DNA of 64,000 nucleotides from Pedobacter sp. L105 (GCF_009765875.1 NZ_LMUP01000009.1:62001-126000); one strand, 5' to 3'; positions 1 to 9,186 are shown, numbered from the stretch's first letter. The notes: generated by a model from the sequence alone, not told the origin. Numbers and translations: made by a program.

Positions 1-806
1 TCGGTTTGGGCAAGCAAAATCTTACTCTCTTCCAGTAGTTTGGTTTTAATATGTGTACTCACATTTTTGCCGGTATGTTTTTTAAGTAACGCGTTCAGGT
101 GGTTGGGATGGATCAGCAGTTTGTCGGCAAATTCCTGTGCGGTTTTTGCCTGGATAGGGGATGTATAATTGATGCCGGATACTTCGTTTTCCAGTAACTG
201 AAAAAACTCATTGACGTGCCTGAATTCATCGCTTACTGTATCTGGTTGGGGGTGAAGGTTATTCTTTGCAGCCGTAACCATTACTAATTGCAGATAGATC
301 TGTAACAGATCTTCTTCGGCCGCGCCACCATGCTGCACATTAATGGACAGCATTTTTTCAAAGATCGGGTCTAATTCTGCAATAACTTCATCCGACAAGG
401 AAATGGCACTCTTTACCGGATCGGAAAAAAGGCTATACTTATCAAGGATGATTTTGAGGCTCTGGTTATGATCGGCCAGTCTGCGCTTAAAGAAACAGAT
501 AAACCCTTCCGATTCCGAGTCTAGTTTTTTAAAGGTCAGGATTTCATTTGGGGCGATAAAAAAAATGGTTGGCCGATCAATAAAATAGCTGTTCAGCCCA
601 ATAGTTAATACGGATACCCCTTTGGTCATGTAAAGGATTTTGTAAAATTCCCGCCTGTTTGGCGAGATATAACTTTTGCAGGTATCAGGTTGTCGGCGCA
701 AAACCTGGAAAGACCACTCTTTTGGCCCGTCCCATTCAAAGCCTAACAAATCCTTCATGTCATGCAGTAAGGCTATACTTTTGCTATCATCTGTTTTAAA
801 TGCCAT
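1..806 (-). CDS. AraC-family regulator, 3' end cut by window
   Basis: Reading leftward from the ATG at 804-806, an open frame of 268 codons runs off the window edge. The N-terminal half is a cupin-like sensor module: YISPNRREFYKIL, then a hydrophobic beta-rich stretch and FIAPNEILTFKK. The C-terminal part contains the first helix-turn-helix of an AraC domain (AQEFADKLLIHPNHLNALLKKHTG), followed by the linker helix before the second HTH, which is cut off. It lies 39 bp downstream of the degenerate SDR at 846-1409 on the same strand, so the pair follows the enzyme-then-regulator order seen elsewhere here. It is not of the HPLISVIDF subfamily found at 1731. The ligand is unknown. Confidence 0.85.
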   Translation of the reverse strand, partial: MAFKTDDSKSIALLHDMKDLLGFEWDGPKEWSFQVLRRQPDTCKSYISPNRREFYKILYMTKGVSVLTIGLNSYFIDRPTIFFIAPNEILTFKKLDSESEGFICFFKRRLADHNQSLKIILDKYSLFSDPVKSAISLSDEVIAELDPIFEKMLSINVQHGGAAEEDLLQIYLQLVMVTAAKNNLHPQPDTVSDEFRHVNEFFQLLENEVSGINYTSPIQAKTAQEFADKLLIHPNHLNALLKKHTGKNVSTHIKTKLLEESKILLAQT

Positions 807-845
807 ATCTTTTGGTGTTATACAAATATATTAATCCTGTAAGGT

Positions 846-1409
846 TTAAACCTTAAAACCTGTCAGCCTTTCACCAGGTTCGAGGAATTTTAATCCGCAA
901 TCCAGCGTCTGTAATCCTTGGTGTAATCGTTTTAGAAATAACTCCATCGCAGCAGCTAAGTTAAGGGCTATTAAGGGATCAGGAACTGATGCCAGACACA
1001 ATTGAGGAGGGATGTTGATGATATTTCCTTGAGGTTTTTTGCGTAAATAAGGAAGCATGCCGGTGATAAGATCTATGGTACTGATAGCACCGCTTTGGAT
1101 TGTTTTTTCAACTTCCTGGTCGGTTTTAAGTTGGGCATTGTGAAATAACCGGTAGTTGCCATTGTTAATGATGTAATCAATAGATCCATAATTAATACCG
1201 GCGGTTTTGAATGCTGCTGTGAGTTCAACCTTATCGGATATATCCGGATGTATCAAATACAGATGTTCAGAACAACAATCAAAAAATATAGCGTTACATG
1301 TATCTGCCACGGCAATAACAGTTTGCCTGTTCGCAGTAAGATATTTTACAGCTGCATATCCAAGCCCTTCGGCCGCACCAAGAACTACCCATACCTTTGA
1401 ACGTTTCAT
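846..1409 (-). CDS. SDR-like protein lacking catalytic residues
   Basis: This 187-residue protein has a Rossmann fold of the short-chain dehydrogenase type: a glycine-rich loop LGAAEGLG (residues 10-17), the structural motif as INNGN (81-85) instead of NNAG, and the late LEPGERLTGF (176-185) that matches the usual xxPGxxxTxF. The catalytic segment is lost. Aligned by eye, the Tyr and Lys of YxxxK correspond to Ala148 and Ala152, and the catalytic Ser region reads Pro-Pro. The protein is about 60 residues shorter than a classical SDR. It may bind a nucleotide without catalysis, or be a decaying gene with an intact frame. It is probably co-transcribed with the AraC gene at 1-806. A 14-bp palindrome (AAGGTTTAAACCTT, 841-854) covers its stop codon. 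Confidence 0.7.
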   Translation of the reverse strand: MKRSKVWVVLGAAEGLGYAAVKYLTANRQTVIAVADTCNAIFFDCCSEHLYLIHPDISDKVELTAAFKTAGINYGSIDYIINNGNYRLFHNAQLKTDQEVEKTIQSGAISTIDLITGMLPYLRKKPQGNIINIPPQLCLASVPDPLIALNLAAAMELFLKRLHQGLQTLDCGLKFLEPGERLTGFKV

Positions 1410-1478
1410 GATTTTTTTTAATAGGTAAAGGTCTGGATTGAAACGTCAATTATTTATAGGAGAATCAAAGTATCAGTT

Positions 1479-1595
1479 ATGAATTTCAAAGATTACAACG
1501 CTGCTAAATTTAAAATAGCTTGGATGAAAAGGATATCTTCGATAGAACAAACTGAAAAACCAGATACCCTCTACGATCCTGATCTTTCTCATTGA
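1479..1595 (+). CDS. possible 38-residue ORF, uncertain
   Basis: Inside the 321-bp space between the genes at 846 and 1731 there is a 39-codon frame encoding a polar peptide that starts MNFKDYNAAKFKIAW and ends DPDLSH. AGGAGA lies about 15 bases before the ATG, which is far for a ribosome site. A hairpin at 1629-1660 follows the stop closely, which fits a small transcribed gene. I recognise no family. It could be a small protein, a remnant, or a chance frame. Confidence 0.25.
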   Translation: MNFKDYNAAKFKIAWMKRISSIEQTEKPDTLYDPDLSH

Positions 1596-1628
1596 TGAAT
1601 GGTAATACCTGATAGATTTTAAACACGA

Positions 1629-1660
1629 AAAAGATATGATTTTTTTTAATCATATCTTTT
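1629..1660. terminator. AT-rich hairpin, probable bidirectional terminator
   Basis: A perfect 13-bp inverted repeat (AAAAGATATGATT ... AATCATATCTTTT) encloses a T6 loop. Flanking A and T runs would give a U-tail in either direction. It lies downstream of the AraC gene ending at 1731 (minus strand) and of the small plus-strand frame at 1479-1595. Confidence 0.55.
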
Positions 1661-1730
1661 ACTTAAAGCCCAGGAAATAGTGGGCATAGTGATTTTGGAA
1701 AAGTTTAATTTAACCAGGGCAGATTACCCA

Positions 1731-2651
1731 TCAGTTGAAAGATTGACGAAATTCCAGTGGCGAAAGATTGGTTTTTGTCTTGAATAACTTACTGAAGGAT
1801 TGTGAATGTTCAAACCCCAGTTGATAAGCAATTTCGCTTACTGATAAACCTGTGTTAGATAACTCCTCTTTCGCCTTTTCTATCAAATGATGATGGATAT
1901 GTTGCTGAGGGCTTTTACCTGTTAAGGTTTTCAGCAATCCGCTCAAGTAAACGGGCGATAAGTGTAAAGATCCGGCCAGGAAAGCAACGGTAGGTAATCC
2001 ATTTTTTAACTGCGTATCATCTTTAAAATATTCTTCCAGGATACTTTCGAAACGGGTAAGGGTCTGATGATTTGTGATTTTACGGGTAATGAACTGACGA
2101 TTGTAAAATCTCTCTGCATAGGTAAGCAGTACTTCCAACTGCGCAATGATCAGGCTCTGACTAAATTGATCGATATTAGAATGGTATTCCTGTTCAATGA
2201 TCTGCATGATATTGGTGACGCTTGTCTCTTCTTTTTCGGAAAGATGTAAAGCTTCATTTACCGCGTAGCTAAAATACTCGTATTTCTTGATGTTGCTGGC
2301 TAAGGGGGTATTCCATAAAAAATCGGGATGGACCAGCAAGAGCCATCCCGAGTGGTTTAATTCTTTATCTTTCTCCATCTCAAAGCGAAGTACTTGTCCG
2401 GGAGATACGAATGTCATCATGCCTCCGTCGAAGTCATACACCTGCTGACCATATTTCATTTTTGCATCGAAATTTCGTTTAAGCGCGATGGAATAAAAGT
2501 CAAGGGTAAAACTAATGGATTCCACTCCCAGCAAAGTCCTGATATCTGCAAAATCAATCACACTGATCAAAGGGTGTTCAGGCTTTTTTAAGTTCATGGC
2601 CTGATGATAGGCAGCTATTGTTTTTATTTGCAGAGGTTGCATATTAGCCAT
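1731..2651 (-). CDS. AraC-family regulator of NmrA/AraC module 1
   Basis: The protein has 306 residues. The N-terminal sensor carries the subfamily signatures HPLISVIDF, VYDFDGGMMTFVSPGQ and LLLVHPDFLWNTPLA. A helical linker follows, containing RFYNRQFITRK. The C-terminal DNA-binding domain (about 215-306) has both HTH units, the second being SEIAYQLGFEHSQSFSKLF. Close relatives in this window are at 7351, 24958, 32852 and 58848. The gene starts 12 bp after the stop of the NmrA-like gene at 2664-3548, so the two form an operon. The operator at 3598-3630 in their shared promoter is a plausible autoregulatory site. The effector is unknown. Confidence 0.9.
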   Translation of the reverse strand: MANMQPLQIKTIAAYHQAMNLKKPEHPLISVIDFADIRTLLGVESISFTLDFYSIALKRNFDAKMKYGQQVYDFDGGMMTFVSPGQVLRFEMEKDKELNHSGWLLLVHPDFLWNTPLASNIKKYEYFSYAVNEALHLSEKEETSVTNIMQIIEQEYHSNIDQFSQSLIIAQLEVLLTYAERFYNRQFITRKITNHQTLTRFESILEEYFKDDTQLKNGLPTVAFLAGSLHLSPVYLSGLLKTLTGKSPQQHIHHHLIEKAKEELSNTGLSVSEIAYQLGFEHSQSFSKLFKTKTNLSPLEFRQSFN

Positions 2652-2663
2652 ATTACAATATAC

Positions 2664-3548
2664 TTATTTTTTAAATGCTGCGGCAAATTCCTTCGCAAAA
2701 TCTTCCAGTTTTACTTTGCCCATTTCAGCTGGCTGGTGTAAATCATAATCTTCCCTTAGTTTGCCATTATGAATGCTCAAGTTTAATTCTACCATTTTAT
2801 CAACCGCTGCTGCTGGCATACCAGTTTTTTCCAAAGCTTCTTTTACCTGATTGCCGGTAAATAACAGCCATTTCATATCCGGCTGACCAATTGCCGCTCC
2901 CAAAATACTGGCGATCTCATTGCAGGTATGTTCATCGCTGGCAACGTATCTTATATTTTTACCTGTGGTTGTTTTTTGTAGTTCTTCTGCAGCGGCACCA
3001 GCAATGTCCTGAGTGGAGACTAAAGTAACCTTGTCTTCCCCTCCAAAGTTTGTACCGATAAAGCCTACCTGTTTAATCATATCGGTATAGTGGTATAAAT
3101 TATTATAAAATGAACATGGGCGCAGGTAGGTAATCGCCACATCTGACAGTTCATTCATAATTACTTCTACACGATGGGAACCCACAATAAACCCTGTGCC
3201 TTCTGTCAGGTGTGCGCCCCAGCTACTCAGCTGTACAACACGTTTAACGCCGGCTTGCTGAATAGCTTTTGCATAACTCTTTCCGATAACCTCATAATGT
3301 GCTAAAGGATCTTTTGCGGCAAAATTAGGTGGTATCATTGCATAAACTGCATCGGCACCGCTAAACTTAGCCGTTAAAAATTCAACGTCTTCTACAGAGC
3401 CAATAGCGGCAGTTGCGCCTATAGCTTCAATATCTTGTTGTCTATCTTGATGACTGCTAATCACTGTAACTGAGTGTCCTTTTTGCACTAACTCTTCAGC
3501 AAGTGGTTTGCTGATGTTTCCTAATGAACCTGTGATGATAATTTTCAT
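2664..3548 (-). CDS. NmrA-like NAD(P)-binding reductase, module 1
   Basis: This atypical short-chain dehydrogenase has 294 residues. The N-terminal Rossmann motif is ITGSLGNISKP (5-15), followed by a beta-strand VTVIS. Gly-Ala-Thr-Ala-Ala-Ile-Gly-Ser and DAVYAMIPP mark the NmrA/HSCARG-type core, and RVVQLSSWGAH is the central strand. It resembles NAD(P)H sensors and quinone-oxidoreductase-like proteins; no YxxxK catalytic pair is obvious. It is the first gene of an operon with the AraC gene at 1731. Paralogues with the same neighbour are at 8281 and 57906. The substrate is unknown; reduction of a quinone or other electrophile is a reasonable guess for the family. Confidence 0.85.
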   Translation of the reverse strand: MKIIITGSLGNISKPLAEELVQKGHSVTVISSHQDRQQDIEAIGATAAIGSVEDVEFLTAKFSGADAVYAMIPPNFAAKDPLAHYEVIGKSYAKAIQQAGVKRVVQLSSWGAHLTEGTGFIVGSHRVEVIMNELSDVAITYLRPCSFYNNLYHYTDMIKQVGFIGTNFGGEDKVTLVSTQDIAGAAAEELQKTTTGKNIRYVASDEHTCNEIASILGAAIGQPDMKWLLFTGNQVKEALEKTGMPAAAVDKMVELNLSIHNGKLREDYDLHQPAEMGKVKLEDFAKEFAAAFKK

Positions 3549-3597
3549 AGTTGTATGATTTGATAGTTCAAAGTTCGCCTGTCTGATCTATATGGAA

Positions 3598-3630
3598 GTA
3601 GCCAAACTTATGATTGTTGTAGCCAAACTT
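3598..3630 (-). promoter_or_regulatory. 21-bp-spaced direct-repeat operator (module 1)
   Basis: On the plus strand GTAGCCAAACTT occurs twice, starting at 3598 and 3619, a repeat period of exactly 21 bp. Read on the minus strand this is AAGTTTGGCTAC twice, 50-80 bp upstream of the NmrA start at 3548. Two same-face direct half-sites are typical for AraC-family regulators. Related pairs lie at 9237, 10860 and 56914. Which regulator binds is inferred. Confidence 0.65.
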
Positions 3631-3872
3631 CATATTTGTGAGCTTTACCGCGTTTGTCAAAATATAGATGTGAAATATCAAATCTGTTATTATTTTGAAT
3701 ATTTATCTAAATATTTTTGATAATCAATAGCTTCTTGCGTGATCGATGAAATGTCGCAGCTTTTTTTTGTTGTTTTAATAAGCCGTTAGCTAAACCAAGT
3801 ATAAGTACTGTACCCAAATTGTTTGTTTCCAGGGGATGTATCAGCCTGCCCTGTTATAATTTAATAAGAACG

Positions 3873-6800
3873 ATGTTTATGAATAAATCTTTTTCCCTGA
3901 TCCTCCTTTTTACCTTTTCTTTGCTCTTTAACGCCACGGCACAGTTAAGTAAGGTGAAGACTGGCTTTTTTAACCCGCCTGCAATATCCCGACCTGGCGT
4001 TTACTGGTATTTTATGGATGGCAACATGAATAAAGAATCAATGACGAAAGATCTGGAGTCAATGAAAAAGGCCGGCATTGGCAATGTTATATTTTTGGAG
4101 GTAAATGTGGGCGTACCTGTTGGCCCTGTTGATTTTTTGAGTGAACAATGGCAGGATATGTTTAAACATGCTGTACGGGAAAGCGAGCGGTTGGGAATTG
4201 AGATTACCCTGGGCATTGGCCCGGGCTGGACAGGTAGCGGTGGGCCCTGGGTGCCAGCAGATCAATCCATGCAGCACCTCGTATCAAGTTCGGTTTCTAT
4301 TAAAGGCGGTACGCTACAAAAGATAAAATTACCATTGCCACTGCCAAAGAAACCATTTTTTGGCGATGGCAGTTTGACACCTGAATTGATCCAACAGCGG
4401 TTAGATTTTTATAAAGATATAGCTGTTTTAGCCTATCCAACTCCTTCTGTAGACAAAACAATAACAGATATTGATGAAAAAGCACTTTATTACCGTGCAC
4501 CTTACTCGTCACAAGAAGGAGTGAAGCAATTTTTGCCCTATCCTTTTACCTATCCGGAAGTGCCAAAAGATGCCGTTGTAGCGCAAAAAAATATCATTGA
4601 CCTGACCAGTAAATTACAAGCCGATGGTACGCTGAACTGGGAGGCCCCGGCAGGAAACTGGACTATTATGCGTTTTGTGAGCCGCAATAATGGGGCTGCA
4701 ACACGCCCTGCACCGGTAACCGGCCTGGGTTTCGAATCTGATAAGTTTGATACTGTCGCCTTAAATGCGCATTTGAACAAATACATAGGTACATTGCTGA
4801 AAAAAGTAGGGAAGTCTGATCCGAAATTGGCAGGTGGATTAAAAAGGCTGCACATGGACAGCTGGGAAATGGGTTCGCAAAACTGGACGGCCAATTTCAG
4901 GCAGCAGTTTATTAAACGGAGGGGTTACGACCCATTGCCGTTTTACCCGGTTTATGCCGGCCAAATAGTAGAAAGCCCCGAGATCAGTGAACGCTTTTTG
5001 TGGGACCTACGCCAAACCTCGCAAGAGCTGGTGCTGGAATACCATGCCGAGGCGGTGAAAAAATATGCCCATAAAAACGGGTTAAGTTTATCTATAGAGC
5101 CTTATGATATGAATCCTACGGCCGACCTTGAACTGGGCTCCGTTGCCGACTGGGTGATGTCTGAGTTTTGGAGCAAAGGTTACGGTTATAATTCAACTTT
5201 TAGTGTTACCGAAGCAACATCTGTAGCCCATATCAATGGTCAGGCAGTGGTGCCATCAGAAGCGTTTACTGCACAGGATGATGAAAGCTGGAAACAATAT
5301 CCCGGTTCTATGAAAAACCAGGGCGACTGGGCATTTGCTGCTGGCTTAAACCGGTTTGTATACCATACTTTTCAAAACCAGGAACTGCCGGATTCATTAC
5401 GTCCCGGTATGACCATGGGGCCATATGGTGTACATTGGGACCGCAACCAAACCTGGTGGCCAATGGCTAACGGATATCACCATTATATTTCGAGCACACA
5501 GTACGTTTTGCAGCAGGGACGCACAGTTGCAGATGTATTATATTTAACGCCTGAAGGGTCGCCACATGTGTTTCGCCCGCCATCCTCGGCACTAAAGGGG
5601 GATGTATTTTTGCCGGATAGAAAAGCTTATAATTTTGATGGTTGCGCACCGGGGCAATTGTTTAAAGCTACGGTAAATAACGGCCGGATTGTTTTCCCAA
5701 GCGGCGCCAGCTACAGGATATTGGTACTGCCTGCGGTCAAAACTATGACACCGGCCTTGTTGCAAAAAATTAAATCGCTGGTGAGCGCTGGTGCTACGAT
5801 AATAGGCTCACCGCCACTAAAATCTCCTGGGTTAGCAGGATTTCCTACAGTTGACGCAGACATTAAATCTTTGTCTGCGTCTATGTGGGGAAGCCTCGAT
5901 ATTCCCGAAAAAGAAACCACACATGCTTTTGGAAAGGGAAGGGTAATCTGGGGTGGCCAACTGGATAAACAGATCAATGACCTTTACCCGGAATATGACC
6001 TTACTGCAAAGATTTTAAACGAAATGGGTATTAAGCAGGATTTTACTACTGCTGCCCCATTACGTTATACCCACCGTACCTCGGCGGATTGGGATATTTA
6101 CTTTGTGTCTAACACTACCGGCAAAGCCTGTAAGGCCAGCGCCACATTCAGGAGCAACAAAGGTATACCATCACTTTGGGATGCAGCCGCAGGAACCATT
6201 CGCAGTTTACCAGAGTATCAGGTAAATGGAGAACAAACAACCATTCCGCTGCAATTTGTTCCTAACCAGAGTTATTTTATCGTGTTCAGTAAAACCAATG
6301 TCAAAGCGGCAAACGCTAAAAGGAATTTTTCGGAACGCAAAGTGATCACAACCCTTAGCGGACCCTGGAAAGTGGCGTTTGATCCCAAATGGGGAGGCCC
6401 TGCCAGTGTAACTTTTGATGCACTTAAAGATTGGACGCTGAGACCCGAAGATGGGATTAAATATTACTCTGGCATAGCAGTTTACCATAAGGTTTTTGAT
6501 GTGGGCAAAACATTTAAAAAAGGAGATAAGCTATACCTAAACCTGGGCGATATTAAAAACCTGGCAAGGGTTAAATTAAATGGAAAGGATCTTGGCGTGA
6601 TATGGACGGCACCTTATAGCGTTGATATCAGTGGACTGGTTTTGCCGAAAGGTAACCAATTACAGGTAGAGGTGGCCAACCTTTGGCCCAACAGATTAAT
6701 TGGTGATGCCAGCTTACCTTATGACGGCGTTAAAAATGGTCAATGGCCTGAATGGTTAACCAAAGGTCTGCCACGTAACAGTGGTCGTTATACCTTTACT

Positions 6801-6887
6801 TCTTATAGTCCCTATACTAAAAACTCGCCTCTGCTGCCTTCAGGACTGCTGGGGCCTGTAACTATTGAGCTCCATACGGATCAATAA
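3873..6887 (+). CDS. GH106-type glycosidase (alpha-L-rhamnosidase-like), secreted
   Basis: The ATG at 3873 gives about 1004 residues and places a signal peptide (MFMNKSFSLILLFTFSLLF) at the N-terminus. Longer upstream starts would bury it, and the ATG at 3879 is also possible. The mature N-terminus has the GH106 landmarks RPGVYWYFMDGNM, DLESMKKAGIG, GIGPGWTGSGGPWV and a TIM-barrel with LHMDSWEMGSQNW. The C-terminal 150 residues form a GH2-like jelly-roll (LSGPWKVAFDP ... NGKDLGVIWTAPY ... VEVANLWPNRLIGD). GH106 enzymes hydrolyse alpha-L-rhamnosides in plant pectins and glycosides. No SusC/SusD pair or other glycosidase is adjacent, so it stands alone. The 324-bp region before it holds the module 1 operator and the gene's own promoter. 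It ends at a strong terminator. Confidence 0.88.
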   Translation: MFMNKSFSLILLFTFSLLFNATAQLSKVKTGFFNPPAISRPGVYWYFMDGNMNKESMTKDLESMKKAGIGNVIFLEVNVGVPVGPVDFLSEQWQDMFKHAVRESERLGIEITLGIGPGWTGSGGPWVPADQSMQHLVSSSVSIKGGTLQKIKLPLPLPKKPFFGDGSLTPELIQQRLDFYKDIAVLAYPTPSVDKTITDIDEKALYYRAPYSSQEGVKQFLPYPFTYPEVPKDAVVAQKNIIDLTSKLQADGTLNWEAPAGNWTIMRFVSRNNGAATRPAPVTGLGFESDKFDTVALNAHLNKYIGTLLKKVGKSDPKLAGGLKRLHMDSWEMGSQNWTANFRQQFIKRRGYDPLPFYPVYAGQIVESPEISERFLWDLRQTSQELVLEYHAEAVKKYAHKNGLSLSIEPYDMNPTADLELGSVADWVMSEFWSKGYGYNSTFSVTEATSVAHINGQAVVPSEAFTAQDDESWKQYPGSMKNQGDWAFAAGLNRFVYHTFQNQELPDSLRPGMTMGPYGVHWDRNQTWWPMANGYHHYISSTQYVLQQGRTVADVLYLTPEGSPHVFRPPSSALKGDVFLPDRKAYNFDGCAPGQLFKATVNNGRIVFPSGASYRILVLPAVKTMTPALLQKIKSLVSAGATIIGSPPLKSPGLAGFPTVDADIKSLSASMWGSLDIPEKETTHAFGKGRVIWGGQLDKQINDLYPEYDLTAKILNEMGIKQDFTTAAPLRYTHRTSADWDIYFVSNTTGKACKASATFRSNKGIPSLWDAAAGTIRSLPEYQVNGEQTTIPLQFVPNQSYFIVFSKTNVKAANAKRNFSERKVITTLSGPWKVAFDPKWGGPASVTFDALKDWTLRPEDGIKYYSGIAVYHKVFDVGKTFKKGDKLYLNLGDIKNLARVKLNGKDLGVIWTAPYSVDISGLVLPKGNQLQVEVANLWPNRLIGDASLPYDGVKNGQWPEWLTKGLPRNSGRYTFTSYSPYTKNSPLLPSGLLGPVTIELHTDQ

Positions 6888-6898
6888 AGTCATACTTT

Positions 6899-6937
6899 AA
6901 AACCATTACATGCCCAATTTGATCATGTAATGGTTTT
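6899..6937. terminator. bidirectional terminator
   Basis: A perfect 14-bp stem (AAAACCATTACATG / CATGTAATGGTTTT) with an 11-base loop lies between the convergent ends of the GH106 gene (6887) and the DoxX-like gene (6946). A and T tails make it usable from both sides. Confidence 0.85.
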
Positions 6938-6945
6938 TAAATGGG

Positions 6946-7323
6946 TTAGATAGCTTGTTTCTCTGCTGTTACTTTGTGATAAGTGAGATAGGATGTTACT
7001 AATATAAACAACATCAAAAATGGTGGAACCAGATTAAATGCGGGGTCTCCGGCATTGTAATGGGCAAGGAGGGCAGAGGAGAAGCTGATAAAAAATCCAA
7101 AATAGGCCCATTCCTTAACGCGTGATGGTATAGCAGGAATGGCTATCGCAATTGCGCCCAGTAATTTAGCGGTTCCAAGTTCTATGCGGAACCAATTAGG
7201 AAATCCGAGATGGGGGAATATTATTTTAAATGCCGGGTTAAAGAAGTAATTACCAAAAGTGGCCAGCATTCCCAGCACAAGAAGGCCGGTAGAAATCCGA
7301 TATATAATTTTTTGTGTTTGCAT
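6946..7323 (-). CDS. DoxX-like small membrane protein
   Basis: The 125-residue protein is largely hydrophobic, with four predicted membrane segments: ISTGLLVLGMLATFGNYF, LLGAIAIAIPAIP, AYFGFFISFSSALLAHY and FLMLFILVTSYLTYH. The layout and the conserved FRIELGTAKLLGAIA segment match DoxX-like family proteins, which are often co-regulated with redox or thiol-stress genes in Bacteroidota. It starts 27 bp after the AraC gene at 7351, so it is the third gene of the NmrA/AraC/DoxX operon. The biochemical role is unknown. A bidirectional terminator at 6899-6937 closes the operon. Confidence 0.8.
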   Translation of the reverse strand: MQTQKIIYRISTGLLVLGMLATFGNYFFNPAFKIIFPHLGFPNWFRIELGTAKLLGAIAIAIPAIPSRVKEWAYFGFFISFSSALLAHYNAGDPAFNLVPPFLMLFILVTSYLTYHKVTAEKQAI

Positions 7324-7350
7324 GATTGTTATGTTATAATTTATCTGGCA

Positions 7351-8268
7351 TTAGTTGAAGGACTGCCTGAATTCCAGTGGCGCCAGATTAGTTTTGGTTT
7401 TGAATAATTTACTAAATGATTGTGGGTGTTCAAATCCCAGTTCATAAGCAATTTCGCTTATCGATAGGCTGGTGGTAGACAATTTTTCCTTGGCTTTACC
7501 AATTAGCTTTTCATGTATATGCTGCTGGGTGTTTAATCCCGTTAAAGCCTTTAGCAAGCTTCGCAGATAGGTTGGCGATATATTTAATTGGTCGGATATG
7601 TATTGAACGGTAGGCAGCCCCTTTGTTGCCAGGTCCGAACCATTGAAATAATCGGAAAGCAAATTTTCCAGGCGTTCTAAAATCTGGTGATGGGTTATTT
7701 TTCGTGTAATGAATTGACGCTGGTAAAATCTTTCTGAATAGTTTAATAAGGCTTCCAGATGGGAGCTGATAATACTTTGACTGAATTTATCAATGCTGGC
7801 ATTATATTCTTGCTGGATATTTCCAATAATTCCTTTTAAAGTCAATTCTTCCTTTTCTGACAAAAACAATGCTTCATTAACCGAATAATCAAAATACTCA
7901 TATTGTTTGATGGTTTTGGCTAACGGCGTATTCCAGAGAAAGTCAGGATGGATCAATAATGTCCATCCAGATTCTTTCATTTTCTGATTTTTTTCCGGTT
8001 CAATGCCAGTTACCTGATTGGGTGCTACAAAGTACATTACCCCGTTGTCAAAATCGTAATCCTGCTGACCGTAGATCAATTTACCATTTTCCATCCGTCT
8101 TACAGATATATGATAAAAATCAAAAACTAAATTGAATATATTGGCTTTTGTTCCGCATTGAATATCATACTCAACTAGGCTAATCAGAGGATGTTGTGGG
8201 GGTGGAAAACCTTTAAGTTTATGAAACTCACTAATGGTTTTTACTCTTTTTACTTGTTTCCCGGTCAT
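7351..8268 (-). CDS. AraC-family regulator of NmrA/AraC module 2
   Basis: The 305-residue protein belongs to the same subfamily as those at 1731 and 58848: HPLISLVEYD near the N-terminus, DYDFDNGVMYFVAPNQV, LLIHPDFLWNTPLAKTIKQYEYF and RFYQRQFITRK. The C-terminal domain has a first HTH (QYISDQLNISPTYLRSLLK) and a second (SEIAYELGFEHPQSFSKLF). It begins 12 bp after the NmrA-like gene stop at 8281. The spacer resembles the other two NmrA/AraC junctions. DoxX follows, giving a three-gene operon under the operator at 9237-9262. Confidence 0.9.
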   Translation of the reverse strand: MTGKQVKRVKTISEFHKLKGFPPPQHPLISLVEYDIQCGTKANIFNLVFDFYHISVRRMENGKLIYGQQDYDFDNGVMYFVAPNQVTGIEPEKNQKMKESGWTLLIHPDFLWNTPLAKTIKQYEYFDYSVNEALFLSEKEELTLKGIIGNIQQEYNASIDKFSQSIISSHLEALLNYSERFYQRQFITRKITHHQILERLENLLSDYFNGSDLATKGLPTVQYISDQLNISPTYLRSLLKALTGLNTQQHIHEKLIGKAKEKLSTTSLSISEIAYELGFEHPQSFSKLFKTKTNLAPLEFRQSFN

Positions 8269-8280
8269 GTTACAAGATCG

Positions 8281-9186
8281 TTATTTTTGATTAAAAGCTT
8301 GTGCAAATTCTTTTACAAAATCTTTGAATTTTACTTTCCCCAAAATGGGTTTATTGAGGTAAAAGTCTTCATATAAAGTACCGCTACGCTGAGCTGTGCC
8401 CATTTCAACCAAACCTTTTGCCATTTCAGGATTTAATCCAAAACCAAGCATGCCATTTAAAAGCTGCTCATCCTCAATTGCGATCCATTTCAGGTCTTTG
8501 TTATGAATAGCTTCGCCAACTAGTGCTGCCACTTCATTAGGAGAAATTTCGTCGCTCGCTATGTAGCGAAAGGTTCTGCCTGTAAAATATTTCTCCATTT
8601 CTTCAGCGATTACACTGGCAATATCCAATGGTGATACCCAGGGCTCTTTTTCATCACCACCATAATTGGCAACGATAGCAGATTGTTCTTTTATAGTTTG
8701 CATTGACCTGTAAAGATTGGTGTAAAAGTTTACCGGACGCATAAATTTAATGGATACATCATTAGGAAGCTGGTTTAATATGGTTTCTACATCATGATGA
8801 ACGGAAAGCATTCCAAATCCCTTTTCGGCATGTGCGCCAATGCTGCTTAAATGTACAATCTGTTTTACTCCTGATTGTTCAACGGCTTGTTTATAGTTTC
8901 GGCCTATCTGGCGCATCCCTTCCAGAAAATCTATCTCTTTGTCAAATAAACTGCCAACAACTTCCCAGATTTCCACCAGGTAAACAATATCTGCCCCTTT
9001 GAATGTAGCCGTTAAAAATTCTGCATCCTGCGTGCTTCCAATTGCCGCTGTTGCACCTAATGCTTCAATCTCCTGTTGCCGATCTGTTTTGCTGGTGATA
9101 ACAGTTACTGCATGGCCTTTTTCTACCAATTCTTTGGTGAGCGGTTTTCCTATATTTCCTATAGACCCCGTAAGTACAATTTTCAT
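8281..9186 (-). CDS. NmrA-like NAD(P)-binding reductase, module 2
   Basis: I chose the ATG at 9184-9186 (MKIVLTGSIGNIGKP) because the nucleotide-binding motif then sits at residues 6-14, as in the paralogues. An upstream in-frame start at 9222 would add a basic 12-residue leader. The protein has 301 residues with the NmrA-type core: GATAAIGSTQD, DIVYLVEIWEVVG, QIVHLSSIGAH and the late YIASDEISPNEVA, which parallels YVASDEHTCNEIA in the copy at 2664. It is the first gene of the operon with AraC and DoxX. Compared with the other copies it has a longer loop around residues 85-100. The substrate is unknown. Confidence 0.85.
   Translation of the reverse strand: MKIVLTGSIGNIGKPLTKELVEKGHAVTVITSKTDRQQEIEALGATAAIGSTQDAEFLTATFKGADIVYLVEIWEVVGSLFDKEIDFLEGMRQIGRNYKQAVEQSGVKQIVHLSSIGAHAEKGFGMLSVHHDVETILNQLPNDVSIKFMRPVNFYTNLYRSMQTIKEQSAIVANYGGDEKEPWVSPLDIASVIAEEMEKYFTGRTFRYIASDEISPNEVAALVGEAIHNKDLKWIAIEDEQLLNGMLGFGLNPEMAKGLVEMGTAQRSGTLYEDFYLNKPILGKVKFKDFVKEFAQAFNQK

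Noticed and set aside
3819..3872. Longer start for the GH106 gene
   Set aside because: The additional residues would precede the signal peptide and destroy export.
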